Positions 42,965 through 50,456 of a stretch of DNA of 64,000 bases are shown piece by piece. The translations under genes were made by a program, and so were the position numbers. The DNA comes from Arenibacter sp. 6A1 (GTDB lineage: Bacteria > Bacteroidota > Bacteroidia > Flavobacteriales > Flavobacteriaceae). Where the stretch lies: the NCBI RefSeq assembly GCF_012272855.1, contig NZ_JAAXCQ010000011.1:117478-181477 (forward strand), in the 5' to 3' direction. The number at the start of each line of letters is the position of its first letter. The stretch's first letter is position 1. The notes below the pieces were generated by a model that saw nothing but the letters and a program-made list of their open reading frames with translations, was not told where the DNA came from and ran no database searches.

Positions 42965-43577
42965 AGTAATCGCAATACTTACCGGAGATATTGTCAATTC
43001 TGAACAATCAGAGGTGATCCAATGGATGACGATGTTAAAGAAGCGTCTAAATCAATTGGGGACAACACCAATAGATTGGGAGATTTATAGGGGTGATGAG
43101 TTTCAGATCAGAACAAGTCCTGAAGACGCTTTAATAATTGCCATTGGAATTAAAGCGCTGATAAAAACAGTGAAAAATCTCGATGTGCGCATAGGAATCG
43201 GGATCGGCGAAGAAAATTTTGAAGGGAGTAGTGTTAGTCAGTCCAACGGTAAGGCTCATCAGCGTTCGGGCAGGGTTTTTGAAACCTTAAAAAAACAAAA
43301 ATTAAATTTAGCGATCGCTACAGGGGATTTAAAAAAAGATAAGGCTTTAAATCTTGTATTGCGGTTAGCGCTCGATTTTATGGACAATTGGTCTGTAGTT
43401 ACGGCCGAAGTAGTTCGGTTGGCCTTAGAGCAACCTGATGTCTCTCAGCAAGAATGGGCCGATTACTTAAAGGTACAGCAATCTGCCGTAAGCCAACGAT
43501 TAAAAAGGGCGAGAATGGAGCTTGTTCTTGAGGTGCTGGACTTTTACAAGGAAACGGTCAAGGAATTCAATGCATGA
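42960..43577 (+). CDS. SatD family protein: cyclase-like domain plus helix-turn-helix
   Basis: 205 residues. Residues 1-~135 follow the layout of class III nucleotidyl cyclases and GGDEF domains: strand AILTGDIVNS with Asp10, hairpin WEIYRGDEFQI with Asp46-Glu47, helix, strand VRIGIGIG (77-83), then a helix with HQRSGRVFETL where cyclases have NxAARL. Both metal-binding aspartate positions are kept. Residues ~150-195 carry a helix-turn-helix (QQEWADYLKVQQSAVSQRLKR). Pfam calls the family SatD. The C-terminal domain and the repeats at its start argue for a DNA-binding regulator; cyclase-type activity is inference. Overlaps the next gene by four bases (ATGA). Confidence 0.82.
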   Translation: MKVIAILTGDIVNSEQSEVIQWMTMLKKRLNQLGTTPIDWEIYRGDEFQIRTSPEDALIIAIGIKALIKTVKNLDVRIGIGIGEENFEGSSVSQSNGKAHQRSGRVFETLKKQKLNLAIATGDLKKDKALNLVLRLALDFMDNWSVVTAEVVRLALEQPDVSQQEWADYLKVQQSAVSQRLKRARMELVLEVLDFYKETVKEFNA

Positions 43578-44275
43578 TACTATTTACAAAACTCTTTTTG
43601 GCGCATCTTATAGGTGATTTTCTGCTGCAGCCAACCCGATGGGTCATTCATAAGGAGGTGCATAAAATAAGATCCAAATACCTATACCTGCATATATTGG
43701 TGCATTTTGTGTTGACGATGATTTTACTCTGGAACCTTACTTTATGGTTTTGGGTCGTATTGTTAGTTGTGTCCCATTACCTTATAGATGTAGCTAAACT
43801 TTATATTAATCCATGGTTTAAAAATAAAAGTATTCCTTTTTTTATAGATCAATTTTTACATCTTCTGGTGGTTTATGTCTGCGCGTATACTTCCGATGTG
43901 GTGCCCCATACGTTGGCCTTAATGCAGCAAATAGATTGGCCTTTGGTTACTGCGATTATTTTTGTGGGATTTCCATCATCAATTATAATGACAAAATTGA
44001 TGGAAGGGATGGCTAATAAGATAGAATTAGATCATAAATCCTTGCCGAATGCCGGAAAATACATTGGAATCATAGAACGGTTGTTTGTGTTTGTTTTTAT
44101 GATCATGGGAAGGTGGGAAGTAATTGGGTTGCTAATAACGGCAAAATCGGTGTTTAGGTTTAATGATCTAAAAGAAAGTAATTCGCGAAAACTAACAGAA
44201 TACATATTGATTGGCACCTTGTTGAGTTTCGGTTTGGCAATCATAACGGGAATTATCTATAAAGGCGGGTTGTAA
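43574..44275 (+). CDS. DUF3307 membrane protein, possible intramembrane metalloenzyme
   Basis: 233 residues with about six hydrophobic helices. Polar residues are placed at i,i+4 inside the first four: H11/D15/Q19, H40/H44, H68/D72 and D92/H96, a pattern that could hold a metal within the membrane. Two more hydrophobic segments lie in the C-terminal half (about 128-146, 185-205, 210-228). Family function unknown. The four-base overlap with the SatD gene shows translational coupling, so the two products are expected to work together. Confidence 0.8.
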   Translation: MILFTKLFLAHLIGDFLLQPTRWVIHKEVHKIRSKYLYLHILVHFVLTMILLWNLTLWFWVVLLVVSHYLIDVAKLYINPWFKNKSIPFFIDQFLHLLVVYVCAYTSDVVPHTLALMQQIDWPLVTAIIFVGFPSSIIMTKLMEGMANKIELDHKSLPNAGKYIGIIERLFVFVFMIMGRWEVIGLLITAKSVFRFNDLKESNSRKLTEYILIGTLLSFGLAIITGIIYKGGL

Positions 44276-44467
44276 TAAAGGAATTTTAAGCCCTAGGATG
44301 CTATTTTCCTAGTTTTTTAGTAGAGTATATCCTGATGGCGGCCTTCGTTTTTGTCAAATCAACAATATTTTGGCTTAAAAAAAATCAATAATGCATTAAC
44401 GAGGGTTTTTGTGTTATCGGAAAGTTACTTTTATGATCAAAGATGGGATTTGCAAATAATTAATTTA

Positions 44468-44475
44468 TATTTTTG
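44468..44475 (+). promoter_or_regulatory. Probable -7 element of the serB-serA gene
   Basis: TATTTTTG matches TAnnTTTG and lies 22 bases before the start codon. A TTTG at 44449 is only 15 bases upstream, shorter than the usual spacer. Confidence 0.4.
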
Positions 44476-44496
44476 CGTCTAAATTTTTCAGAATAA

Positions 44497-46389
44497 ATGG
44501 TTCAGGCAGGCAGAAAATATGTTTTTGATTTTGACAGTACATTAACTAGGGTAGAAGCCCTAGATGTGTTAGCGGAAATCACCCTTAATGGAAATTCTAA
44601 TAAAGAAGAGATTATTCGTGAAATTCAGGAAATCACCAATCTGGGAATAGATGGGGATATTTCTTTTACGGAGTCTTTGGAAAGAAGGATAAAGTTGTTG
44701 AATGCTCATAAGAGCGATTTGGAGGTGTTGGTAGATCAACTGCGCGATAAAATATCTAAATCTATTGAGGATAACAAAGAGTTTTTCGAGACTTATTCCG
44801 AAGATATTTATGTGATATCCTGTGGGTTTAAGGAATTTATAGATCCAATTGTAAAAGAATATAACATTCCAGCGGATAGAGTATATGCTAATACTTTTAA
44901 ATTCGATGAGAATGGAAAAATCATTGGTTTTGATGAAGCTAATGTTTTGGCTACCCATAACGGGAAAATAGCTTGTTTAAAAAATCTTGACCTAGATGGA
45001 GAGGTGCAGGTTATTGGTGATGGGTATAGTGATTATGTAATGCGTGAAGCAGGTATAGCAGATAAGTTTTTTGCCTATACAGAAAATGTACATAGAGAAA
45101 AGGCTGCGAAAAACGCAGATTATATTACTCCTAACTTAGATGAATTTTTATTTGTGAATAAATTGCCTAGAAAAATATCGTATCCAAAGAATAGAATAAA
45201 GATCCTACTTTTGGAAAATGTGCATTCAGATGCATTTGAAAACCTATCCAAAGAAGGTTTTTCGGTAGAATTGTTAAAAAGCAGTCTTCCAGAAGAAGAA
45301 CTGATAGAGAAAGTTAGAGGGGTGCATGTTTTAGGGATACGTTCCAAGACCCAAGTGACTCAAAAAGTGTTAGATGCCGCAGATAAGTTAATGGCTGTTG
45401 GTGCTTTTTGTATCGGAACTACCCAAATAGATCTGGAAGCTTGTAAGAAAAAGGGAGTGGTAGTATTCAATGCTCCTTATAGTAATACTAGATCTGTAGT
45501 AGAGCTTGCAATTGGCGAAATTATTATGCTGATGAGAAGTATTTTTCCAAGAAGTACCGAAATTCATGGTGGACAATGGAACAAAACCGCGGCAAACTCT
45601 AAAGAAGTTCGTGGTAAAAACCTTGGAATCGTAGGGTACGGGAATATAGGGAAACAGTTATCCGTATTGGCAGAGGCAATAGGGATGAGAGTGTATTACT
45701 ATGATGTTGCCGATCAGTTGGCCTTAGGAAATGCTATTAAATGCAATACTTTGGAAGATCTGTTGAATGTTTCCGATGTGGTTACTCTTCATATCGATGA
45801 TAGTAAAACAAACAAAAACTTTATTGGTGAGCGCGAAATAAACCAAATGAAAGACGGAGCTATGTTGGTGAATCTTTCTAGAGGGTTTATTGTAGATATT
45901 GAAGCCTTGGTAAAAGCTTTGAAAAGCGGTAAAATTGCCGGAGCTGCGATCGATGTTTTCCCTGAAGAGCCAGGAAGTAATGGCGATTTCCATACTGAAC
46001 TGCAAGGGTTGCAGAATGTTATTTTAACCCCTCATATTGGAGGAAGTACCGAAGAGGCGCAACGTGATATTGCCGATTTTGTACCGAACAAAATAATGGA
46101 TTACATCAACTCGGGAAATACCGTAGATGCCGTAAATTTTCCCAATATAAGATTGCCTAAACAAAACAAATCGCACCGTTTTTTGCACATCCATAAAAAC
46201 GTGCCCGGAATCATGGCGAAAATCAATAAGGTTTTGGCAAAGTATGATATGAATATCACAGGGCAATATCTGTCTACCGATAACGAGGTTGGATATGTGA
46301 TTTCGGATTTGGATAGAGAATATAATAAAGAAGTGATTAAGGAGCTTAAGAAGATAGACAATACTATTAAATTTAGAGTGTTGTATTAA
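44497..46389 (+). CDS. serA: Fused phosphoserine phosphatase - D-3-phosphoglycerate dehydrogenase
   Basis: 630 residues. N-terminal HAD phosphatase (about 1-225) of SerB type: FDFDSTLTRVEALD with the nucleophile Asp, VISCGF, and GDGYSD for metal binding. Then a PGDH (about 232-550): Rossmann GIVGYGNIGKQL, NLSRGFIVD (Arg), DVFPEEPG (Glu region), LTPHIGGSTEEAQ (catalytic His). A C-terminal ACT domain (about 555-630) ends FRVLY, the serine-sensing type. The chain therefore holds the first and last steps of serine synthesis; the middle enzyme SerC is not in the window. The start at ATG 44497 gives a complete first strand of the HAD domain. Confidence 0.93.
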   Translation: MVQAGRKYVFDFDSTLTRVEALDVLAEITLNGNSNKEEIIREIQEITNLGIDGDISFTESLERRIKLLNAHKSDLEVLVDQLRDKISKSIEDNKEFFETYSEDIYVISCGFKEFIDPIVKEYNIPADRVYANTFKFDENGKIIGFDEANVLATHNGKIACLKNLDLDGEVQVIGDGYSDYVMREAGIADKFFAYTENVHREKAAKNADYITPNLDEFLFVNKLPRKISYPKNRIKILLLENVHSDAFENLSKEGFSVELLKSSLPEEELIEKVRGVHVLGIRSKTQVTQKVLDAADKLMAVGAFCIGTTQIDLEACKKKGVVVFNAPYSNTRSVVELAIGEIIMLMRSIFPRSTEIHGGQWNKTAANSKEVRGKNLGIVGYGNIGKQLSVLAEAIGMRVYYYDVADQLALGNAIKCNTLEDLLNVSDVVTLHIDDSKTNKNFIGEREINQMKDGAMLVNLSRGFIVDIEALVKALKSGKIAGAAIDVFPEEPGSNGDFHTELQGLQNVILTPHIGGSTEEAQRDIADFVPNKIMDYINSGNTVDAVNFPNIRLPKQNKSHRFLHIHKNVPGIMAKINKVLAKYDMNITGQYLSTDNEVGYVISDLDREYNKEVIKELKKIDNTIKFRVLY

Positions 46390-46445
46390 TTAGTGAGGTA
46401 AGGAGTTTAAGGCTTCTAAGCTTTTTTTAAAATATAGAGTAGGAT

Positions 46446-46482
46446 ACTGCCCCGTCTGTTTACAGCGGGGCAGTTTATTTTT
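46446..46482 (+). terminator. Terminator of the serB-serA gene
   Basis: Perfect 9-bp stem ACTGCCCCG / CGGGGCAGT, 11-base loop, then TTATTTTT. It is followed by a 15-base direct repeat (TTTAAACAGTTTATT and TTTAAACAGTTTCTT). Confidence 0.8.
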
Positions 46483-46698
46483 AAACAGTTTATTTTTAAA
46501 CAGTTTCTTTTTCTTGTTTGCTTGGGGGTAGAGGGGTAGTTGAAATTAGGAATAGTTACTGGTTTTGTTAGGTAAACCCATGTTTATGAGCTTTCATGTA
46601 GCTTACGTAATGCTAACTTTTATAGGTTCTCCTATTGGGGCGACGAGAAGTATTGTGAAGGTGCTTCTTTCTGCTTTTTAAGGTAATAATAATATCTT

Positions 46699-46790
46699 GG
46701 GCGTTCCCCTAAAGGGGCGCTCTTTCCGCTATATCTTTTTTAGGCGGTCCAGCCCGCTAAAAAAGGATGCCGCTGCAATAGCTAACGCGG
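46699..46790 (-). repeat. Intergenic palindromic repeat, type I, copy 2 (inverted)
   Basis: About 92 bp; read on the minus strand it begins CCGCGTTAGCTATTGCAGC and ends GGGGAACGCCC. It matches 9925-10013 almost base for base outside the loop of the inner hairpin. In the 1140-base gap between convergent serA and rlmH. Confidence 0.87.
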
Positions 46791-46799
46791 AATTCAGTG

Positions 46800-47365
46800 A
46801 ATATTTATCCATAAACAAGAGAACTGGATAAAAGAAAAGAGAAAAAAGACTGTTAAATTACGAATTTGAGTGACTGGGGAGAAAGGGTAAATTTCAATAT
46901 TCAATTAGTCATAGGACCGCAACCGAGTTGGACACTTGAACAATACAATTGTGGCATTTGGTGCCTTTATAGCAATTCCAAAATCACGTACATGATGCTA
47001 TAATCATTAATAAAACCTATGATGAAATAGATGGCGGAAATGCCAAAAAATCCAACGGTCATTCTGTGGAAGAAAGTCGCCCAAATTAGGCGTCTCTACA
47101 AACGTACCCTTGGGGCGTCCTTTAATACTAATAATTCCCGTAATATGTCGCCACCATAGGACTGTGCTGATGGGTAATAAATACAATCCCTATTAATATG
47201 CCGCCCTGCTGGAGTTTTGAAATTAATCGATTCAAGATAACATTGATTCATGTCCAAATTAAAGTAATTCCCATAATACCCAATTTTCAAATTACCCCAT
47301 TGGCACATTAAAATATTTCCCGTTTTCCCATTGCTAATTGTTTACTGCTTATTGTTCATTGATCT
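46800..47365. other. Intergenic stretch without a supported gene; possible decayed coding remnant
   Basis: Part of the 1140-base gap between serA and rlmH. On the minus strand a 70-codon frame (47096-47308) ends in TAG and the same frame continues with a 31-codon hydrophobic segment from ATG 47062 (MTVGFFGISAIYFIIGF) ending at 46967. The two could be remnants of one reading frame, but neither part resembles a family I know. An inverted pair GGCGTCTCTAC...GGGGCGTCC at about 47090-47120 looks like repeat DNA. No RNA gene seen. Confidence 0.35.
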
Positions 47366-47447
47366 GCGCGTTAGGGATCGCAGCGGCATCCCCGCAGCAG
47401 GGCAAGGGATATAGCGAAGAGCCCGACCGACGAAGGAGGGAACGCCC
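47366..47447 (+). repeat. Intergenic palindromic repeat, type II, copy 2
   Basis: About 82 bp: GCGCGTTAGGGATCGCAGC, GGCATCCCCGCAGCAGG, GCAAGGGATATAGCG, GCCCGACCGACGAAGG, GGGAACGCCC. Same subtype as 30219-30298. It lies 82 bases from the rlmH stop. Confidence 0.85.
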
Positions 47448-47529
47448 AAATTATAATAACCGTAATTGGGTATAAATAAGTGTAAATGAGGTTTTTAGTT
47501 GTTTTTAAGTAAAGCTGTGTCCACGATCC

Positions 47530-48003
47530 TTATTGATGATGATAAGGCTCGTTTCTTAAGATCGTAAAACCTCGATATAGCTGCTCTATCATAAATAATC
47601 GTACCATTTGGTGGGAAAAGGTCATTTTTGATAAACTTATTTTTCCGACGGCCTTGTCGTAAACGGCATCGCTAAAACCGTAGGGACCGCCAATGACAAA
47701 AACCAACTGCTTTAATCCGGTATTCATCTTCTTTTGAAGGTATTTAGAAAACTCCATAGAGCTGTGCTGTTTCCCGTTTTCGTCCAACAAAATCATTTGG
47801 TCCGTAGGGTTTAAGCGGCTTAAAATAGCAATGCCCTCTTTTTCCTTTTGCTGACTTTCAGAGAGGTTTTTGGTGTTTTTTATGTCCGGAATAATTTCTA
47901 GCTCAAATTTTATATAATGGCGGAGTCTATTTTGATATTCATCCATTAATTGCTGCAATTGTTTGCTGTCTGTCTTTCCTAATGCAAGTAACTTTATGGT
48001 CAT
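47530..48003 (-). CDS. rlmH: 23S rRNA (pseudouridine1915-N3)-methyltransferase RlmH
   Basis: 157 residues, the usual length. SPOUT motifs: LLDENGKQHSSMEFSKYL (split: LDENGKQHSS, EFSKYL), FVIGGPYGFSDAV and the C-terminal LSKMTFSHQMVRLFMIEQLYRG with the terminal Tyr-His-His (NEPYHHQ) end. Methylates pseudouridine 1915 in helix 69 on assembled 70S ribosomes. Complete, start ATG 48003. Confidence 0.96.
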   Translation of the reverse strand: MTIKLLALGKTDSKQLQQLMDEYQNRLRHYIKFELEIIPDIKNTKNLSESQQKEKEGIAILSRLNPTDQMILLDENGKQHSSMEFSKYLQKKMNTGLKQLVFVIGGPYGFSDAVYDKAVGKISLSKMTFSHQMVRLFMIEQLYRGFTILRNEPYHHQ

Positions 48004-48182
48004 GCCGCAAAGATAATTTACAATTTTTAATCTAGATAGATATCTTTGGCAAACTTCAATTCCTATATTTGGGACTATGGGTTTATAGGGGCCTTATCTA
48101 TAAAAGGTATTGGTAATTGTGGACTATAATTAGGGAGTAACTAAATAACATTTTAGTAAATTAGCATTGTAAAAATAAAAAC

Positions 48183-49040
48183 ATGATTTCAGAAGCACAA
48201 TTTAAAACCGAACTGGATCTTATTATAAAAAATGCCATCCGTGAAGATGTTGGAGATGGTGACCATAGCTCCTTGGCATGTATCCCTAGCACAGCTAGCG
48301 GCAAAGCCAAGCTTTTGGTGAAGGATAGTGGTATCATAGCAGGGGTAGCGTTTGCAAAACAGGTATTTGAATATGTAGACAGCTCCTTGGAGATAGAAAC
48401 CCTGATAAATGATGGGGATACTGTGAAATTTGGCGATGTCGTTTTTTATGTCAGTGGTAGTTCTCAAAGTATCTTAAAAGCAGAAAGGCTAGTGCTTAAT
48501 GCTATGCAGCGTATGAGCGCTATTGCAACAAAGACCAATTACTATGTGAAGTTGTTGGAAGGGACCAAAACTAAAATTTTGGATACCCGTAAAACGACTC
48601 CTGGGATCCGAGCAATAGAAAAGTGGGCCGTTAAAATTGGAGGCGGAGAAAACCACCGGTTTGCACTATATGATATGATTATGTTAAAAGATAATCACAT
48701 TGATTTTGCAGGAGGTATCACAAAGGCTATTGAGAAGACCCAAGAATACCTGAAAACCGCCAATAAAGATTTGAAAATTATAGTGGAGGCAAGGGACTTA
48801 AACGAGGTAAAAATAATTTTACAATCTCCAGGAATATATAGAATTCTTCTGGACAACTTTAATTATGAAGACACTAAAAAGGCCGTTCAATTGATCGGCG
48901 ATCAGTGTTTATCCGAATCCTCTGGCGGTATCACCGAAAATACCATTCGGAAATATGCGGAATGCGGGGTTGATTTTATTTCGTCAGGGGCGCTAACACA
49001 CTCTATTTATAACATGGACCTGAGCTTAAAAGCGGTTTAA
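48183..49040 (+). CDS. nadC: Nicotinate-nucleotide pyrophosphorylase (carboxylating)
   Basis: 285 residues. Quinolinate phosphoribosyltransferase motifs: REDVGDGDHSS, ILDTRKTTPGIRAIEKWAVKIGGG (split: LDTRKTTPGIR, KWAVKIGGG), NHRFALYDMIMLKDNHI, and the phosphate-binding SGGITENTIRKYAECGVD segment. It forms nicotinate mononucleotide from quinolinate and PRPP in NAD synthesis. The stop is followed directly by the start of the next gene (49041), a tight operon with the BrkB-type gene. Confidence 0.95.
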   Translation: MISEAQFKTELDLIIKNAIREDVGDGDHSSLACIPSTASGKAKLLVKDSGIIAGVAFAKQVFEYVDSSLEIETLINDGDTVKFGDVVFYVSGSSQSILKAERLVLNAMQRMSAIATKTNYYVKLLEGTKTKILDTRKTTPGIRAIEKWAVKIGGGENHRFALYDMIMLKDNHIDFAGGITKAIEKTQEYLKTANKDLKIIVEARDLNEVKIILQSPGIYRILLDNFNYEDTKKAVQLIGDQCLSESSGGITENTIRKYAECGVDFISSGALTHSIYNMDLSLKAV

Positions 49041-50018
49041 ATGTCGGCAGAAATAGAAAACGAACTTGCTAAGATTCCCATATTGAACAGCGTAGTGAAA
49101 TTGCTGAAGCAATTTAAACTACCTGCCTTTGAAGGACTGTCATTTTACGATCTTATGGAGATGTATGTCCTTGGAATCGTAAAGGGCGCCGTGTCTTCTC
49201 GGGCCAGTGCTATTTCTTTCAGTCTTTTTCTGGCCTTGTTTCCGCTGTTGATTTTTTTAGTAACCCTGATTCCATTTATAATACCTTACCTAACGTCGGA
49301 GTTCACCAATTTTGATGCGGAGTTTTTAGAGTTTTTGGAATCCTTCTTACCGCGGGCTACAGGAGATTACTTTAGTGATATATATATGCAAATAAAGGCT
49401 CAGGAAAGGGGCGATGTCTTGTCCTCGGCCCTAGCGTTTATTACCTCTATATTTCTAATGGCCAACGGTGTAAATGCTATTTTTGGCGGCTTTGAGAATT
49501 CCTATCACGTGAGTCTTACACGCAATGTTTTTAGGCAATATATCTATGCCTTGTTAATAGGGATTTTGTTGTCTGTCCTTATTTTATTGGGGGCTGTGGT
49601 GTTTGTTTATTTTGAGGCATTTATCCTAGGTGGATTGAGCAGTTTAACCACGGGAGCGCATGAAGAACAAATAGATCTGGTGTTTGCTCAAGCGGGTAAA
49701 TTTGTATTCTTGGGATTTCTGACCTATTTAATAACTGCTATATTGTACTACTTTGGTACTAAAGAAGGTAGGCAGACCAAGTTTTTTTCTGCCGGTGCGC
49801 TAATGACTACCATCTTATTTATGATTACCTCTTACCTTTTTGGGGTGTATGTAGAGAAGTTTGCCAGGTATAACGAGTTGTACGGTGCTTTGGCCGGACT
49901 ATTGATATTACTGGTGTTTATATGGTTGAATGCTAATATTTTGTTGCTTGGATTTGAGTTGAACGCCTCCTTGAATTCCCTGAGAAAAAATTTAAAAAAT
50001 TATAATGGAAAAGAGTAA
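49041..50018 (+). CDS. YihY/BrkB family inner-membrane protein
   Basis: 325 residues with six hydrophobic segments in the middle and C-terminal parts and a soluble N-terminus of about 45. The family pattern SRASAISFSLFLALFPLLIFLV (split: RASAISFSLFLALFP) and the later ALLIGILLSVLILLGAVV and LAGLLILLVFIWLNANILLLG (shortened) fit BrkB/YihY. Once annotated as RNase BN, that role is now rejected for the family; true function unclear. No gap from nadC and a 14-base overlap with the DUF2147 gene, so part of one operon. Confidence 0.87.
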   Translation: MSAEIENELAKIPILNSVVKLLKQFKLPAFEGLSFYDLMEMYVLGIVKGAVSSRASAISFSLFLALFPLLIFLVTLIPFIIPYLTSEFTNFDAEFLEFLESFLPRATGDYFSDIYMQIKAQERGDVLSSALAFITSIFLMANGVNAIFGGFENSYHVSLTRNVFRQYIYALLIGILLSVLILLGAVVFVYFEAFILGGLSSLTTGAHEEQIDLVFAQAGKFVFLGFLTYLITAILYYFGTKEGRQTKFFSAGALMTTILFMITSYLFGVYVEKFARYNELYGALAGLLILLVFIWLNANILLLGFELNASLNSLRKNLKNYNGKE

Positions 50019-50442
50019 GTTGATTTTATACGGTTTGATAGTTTTATTGGCGTGGCCCTCCTATGCTCAAAATGTTTTTGGGACATGGAAAACTATAGAC
50101 GATAGAACGGGGAATCCAAAGGCTATTATAAATATTTATAAAGAGGACGGGCTCATGCATGGTCAAGTGGTCGAGATTTTAGAAGAAGGGAGAGAAGATG
50201 CCGTATGCACTAAATGTGAGGGAGATAGGCAAGGAGAGCCTATTTTGGGCATGAAAATTATTGAGGGACTGGAGAAAAATGACAAGGGAGAATGGAAAGG
50301 ATCTACCCTGTTCGATCCAGAACAGGCGATGACCTTTAGATGTAAGATATGGTTGAATCCCGAGAATCCTGACGAACTTAAAGTAAGAGGCTATTTGGCA
50401 TTTATATATCGTACCCAAACCTGGATTAGAGTAGGCGGATAG
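50005..50442 (+). CDS. DUF2147 secreted protein
   Basis: 145 residues. Signal peptide ending SYAQ (about residue 21), then the DUF2147 beta-barrel: VFGTWKTIDDRTGNPKAI, a CTKC pair in EDAVCTKCEGDRQGEPILGM (split: CTKCEGDR, EPILGM), and RGYLAFIYRTQTWIRV at the end. The two cysteines may form a disulfide outside the cytoplasm. Function unknown. Overlaps the end of the preceding gene by 14 bases and lies 14 bases before priA. Confidence 0.85.
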   Translation: MEKSKLILYGLIVLLAWPSYAQNVFGTWKTIDDRTGNPKAIINIYKEDGLMHGQVVEILEEGREDAVCTKCEGDRQGEPILGMKIIEGLEKNDKGEWKGSTLFDPEQAMTFRCKIWLNPENPDELKVRGYLAFIYRTQTWIRVGG

Positions 50443-50456
50443 AAGAGAAAAAGAGT

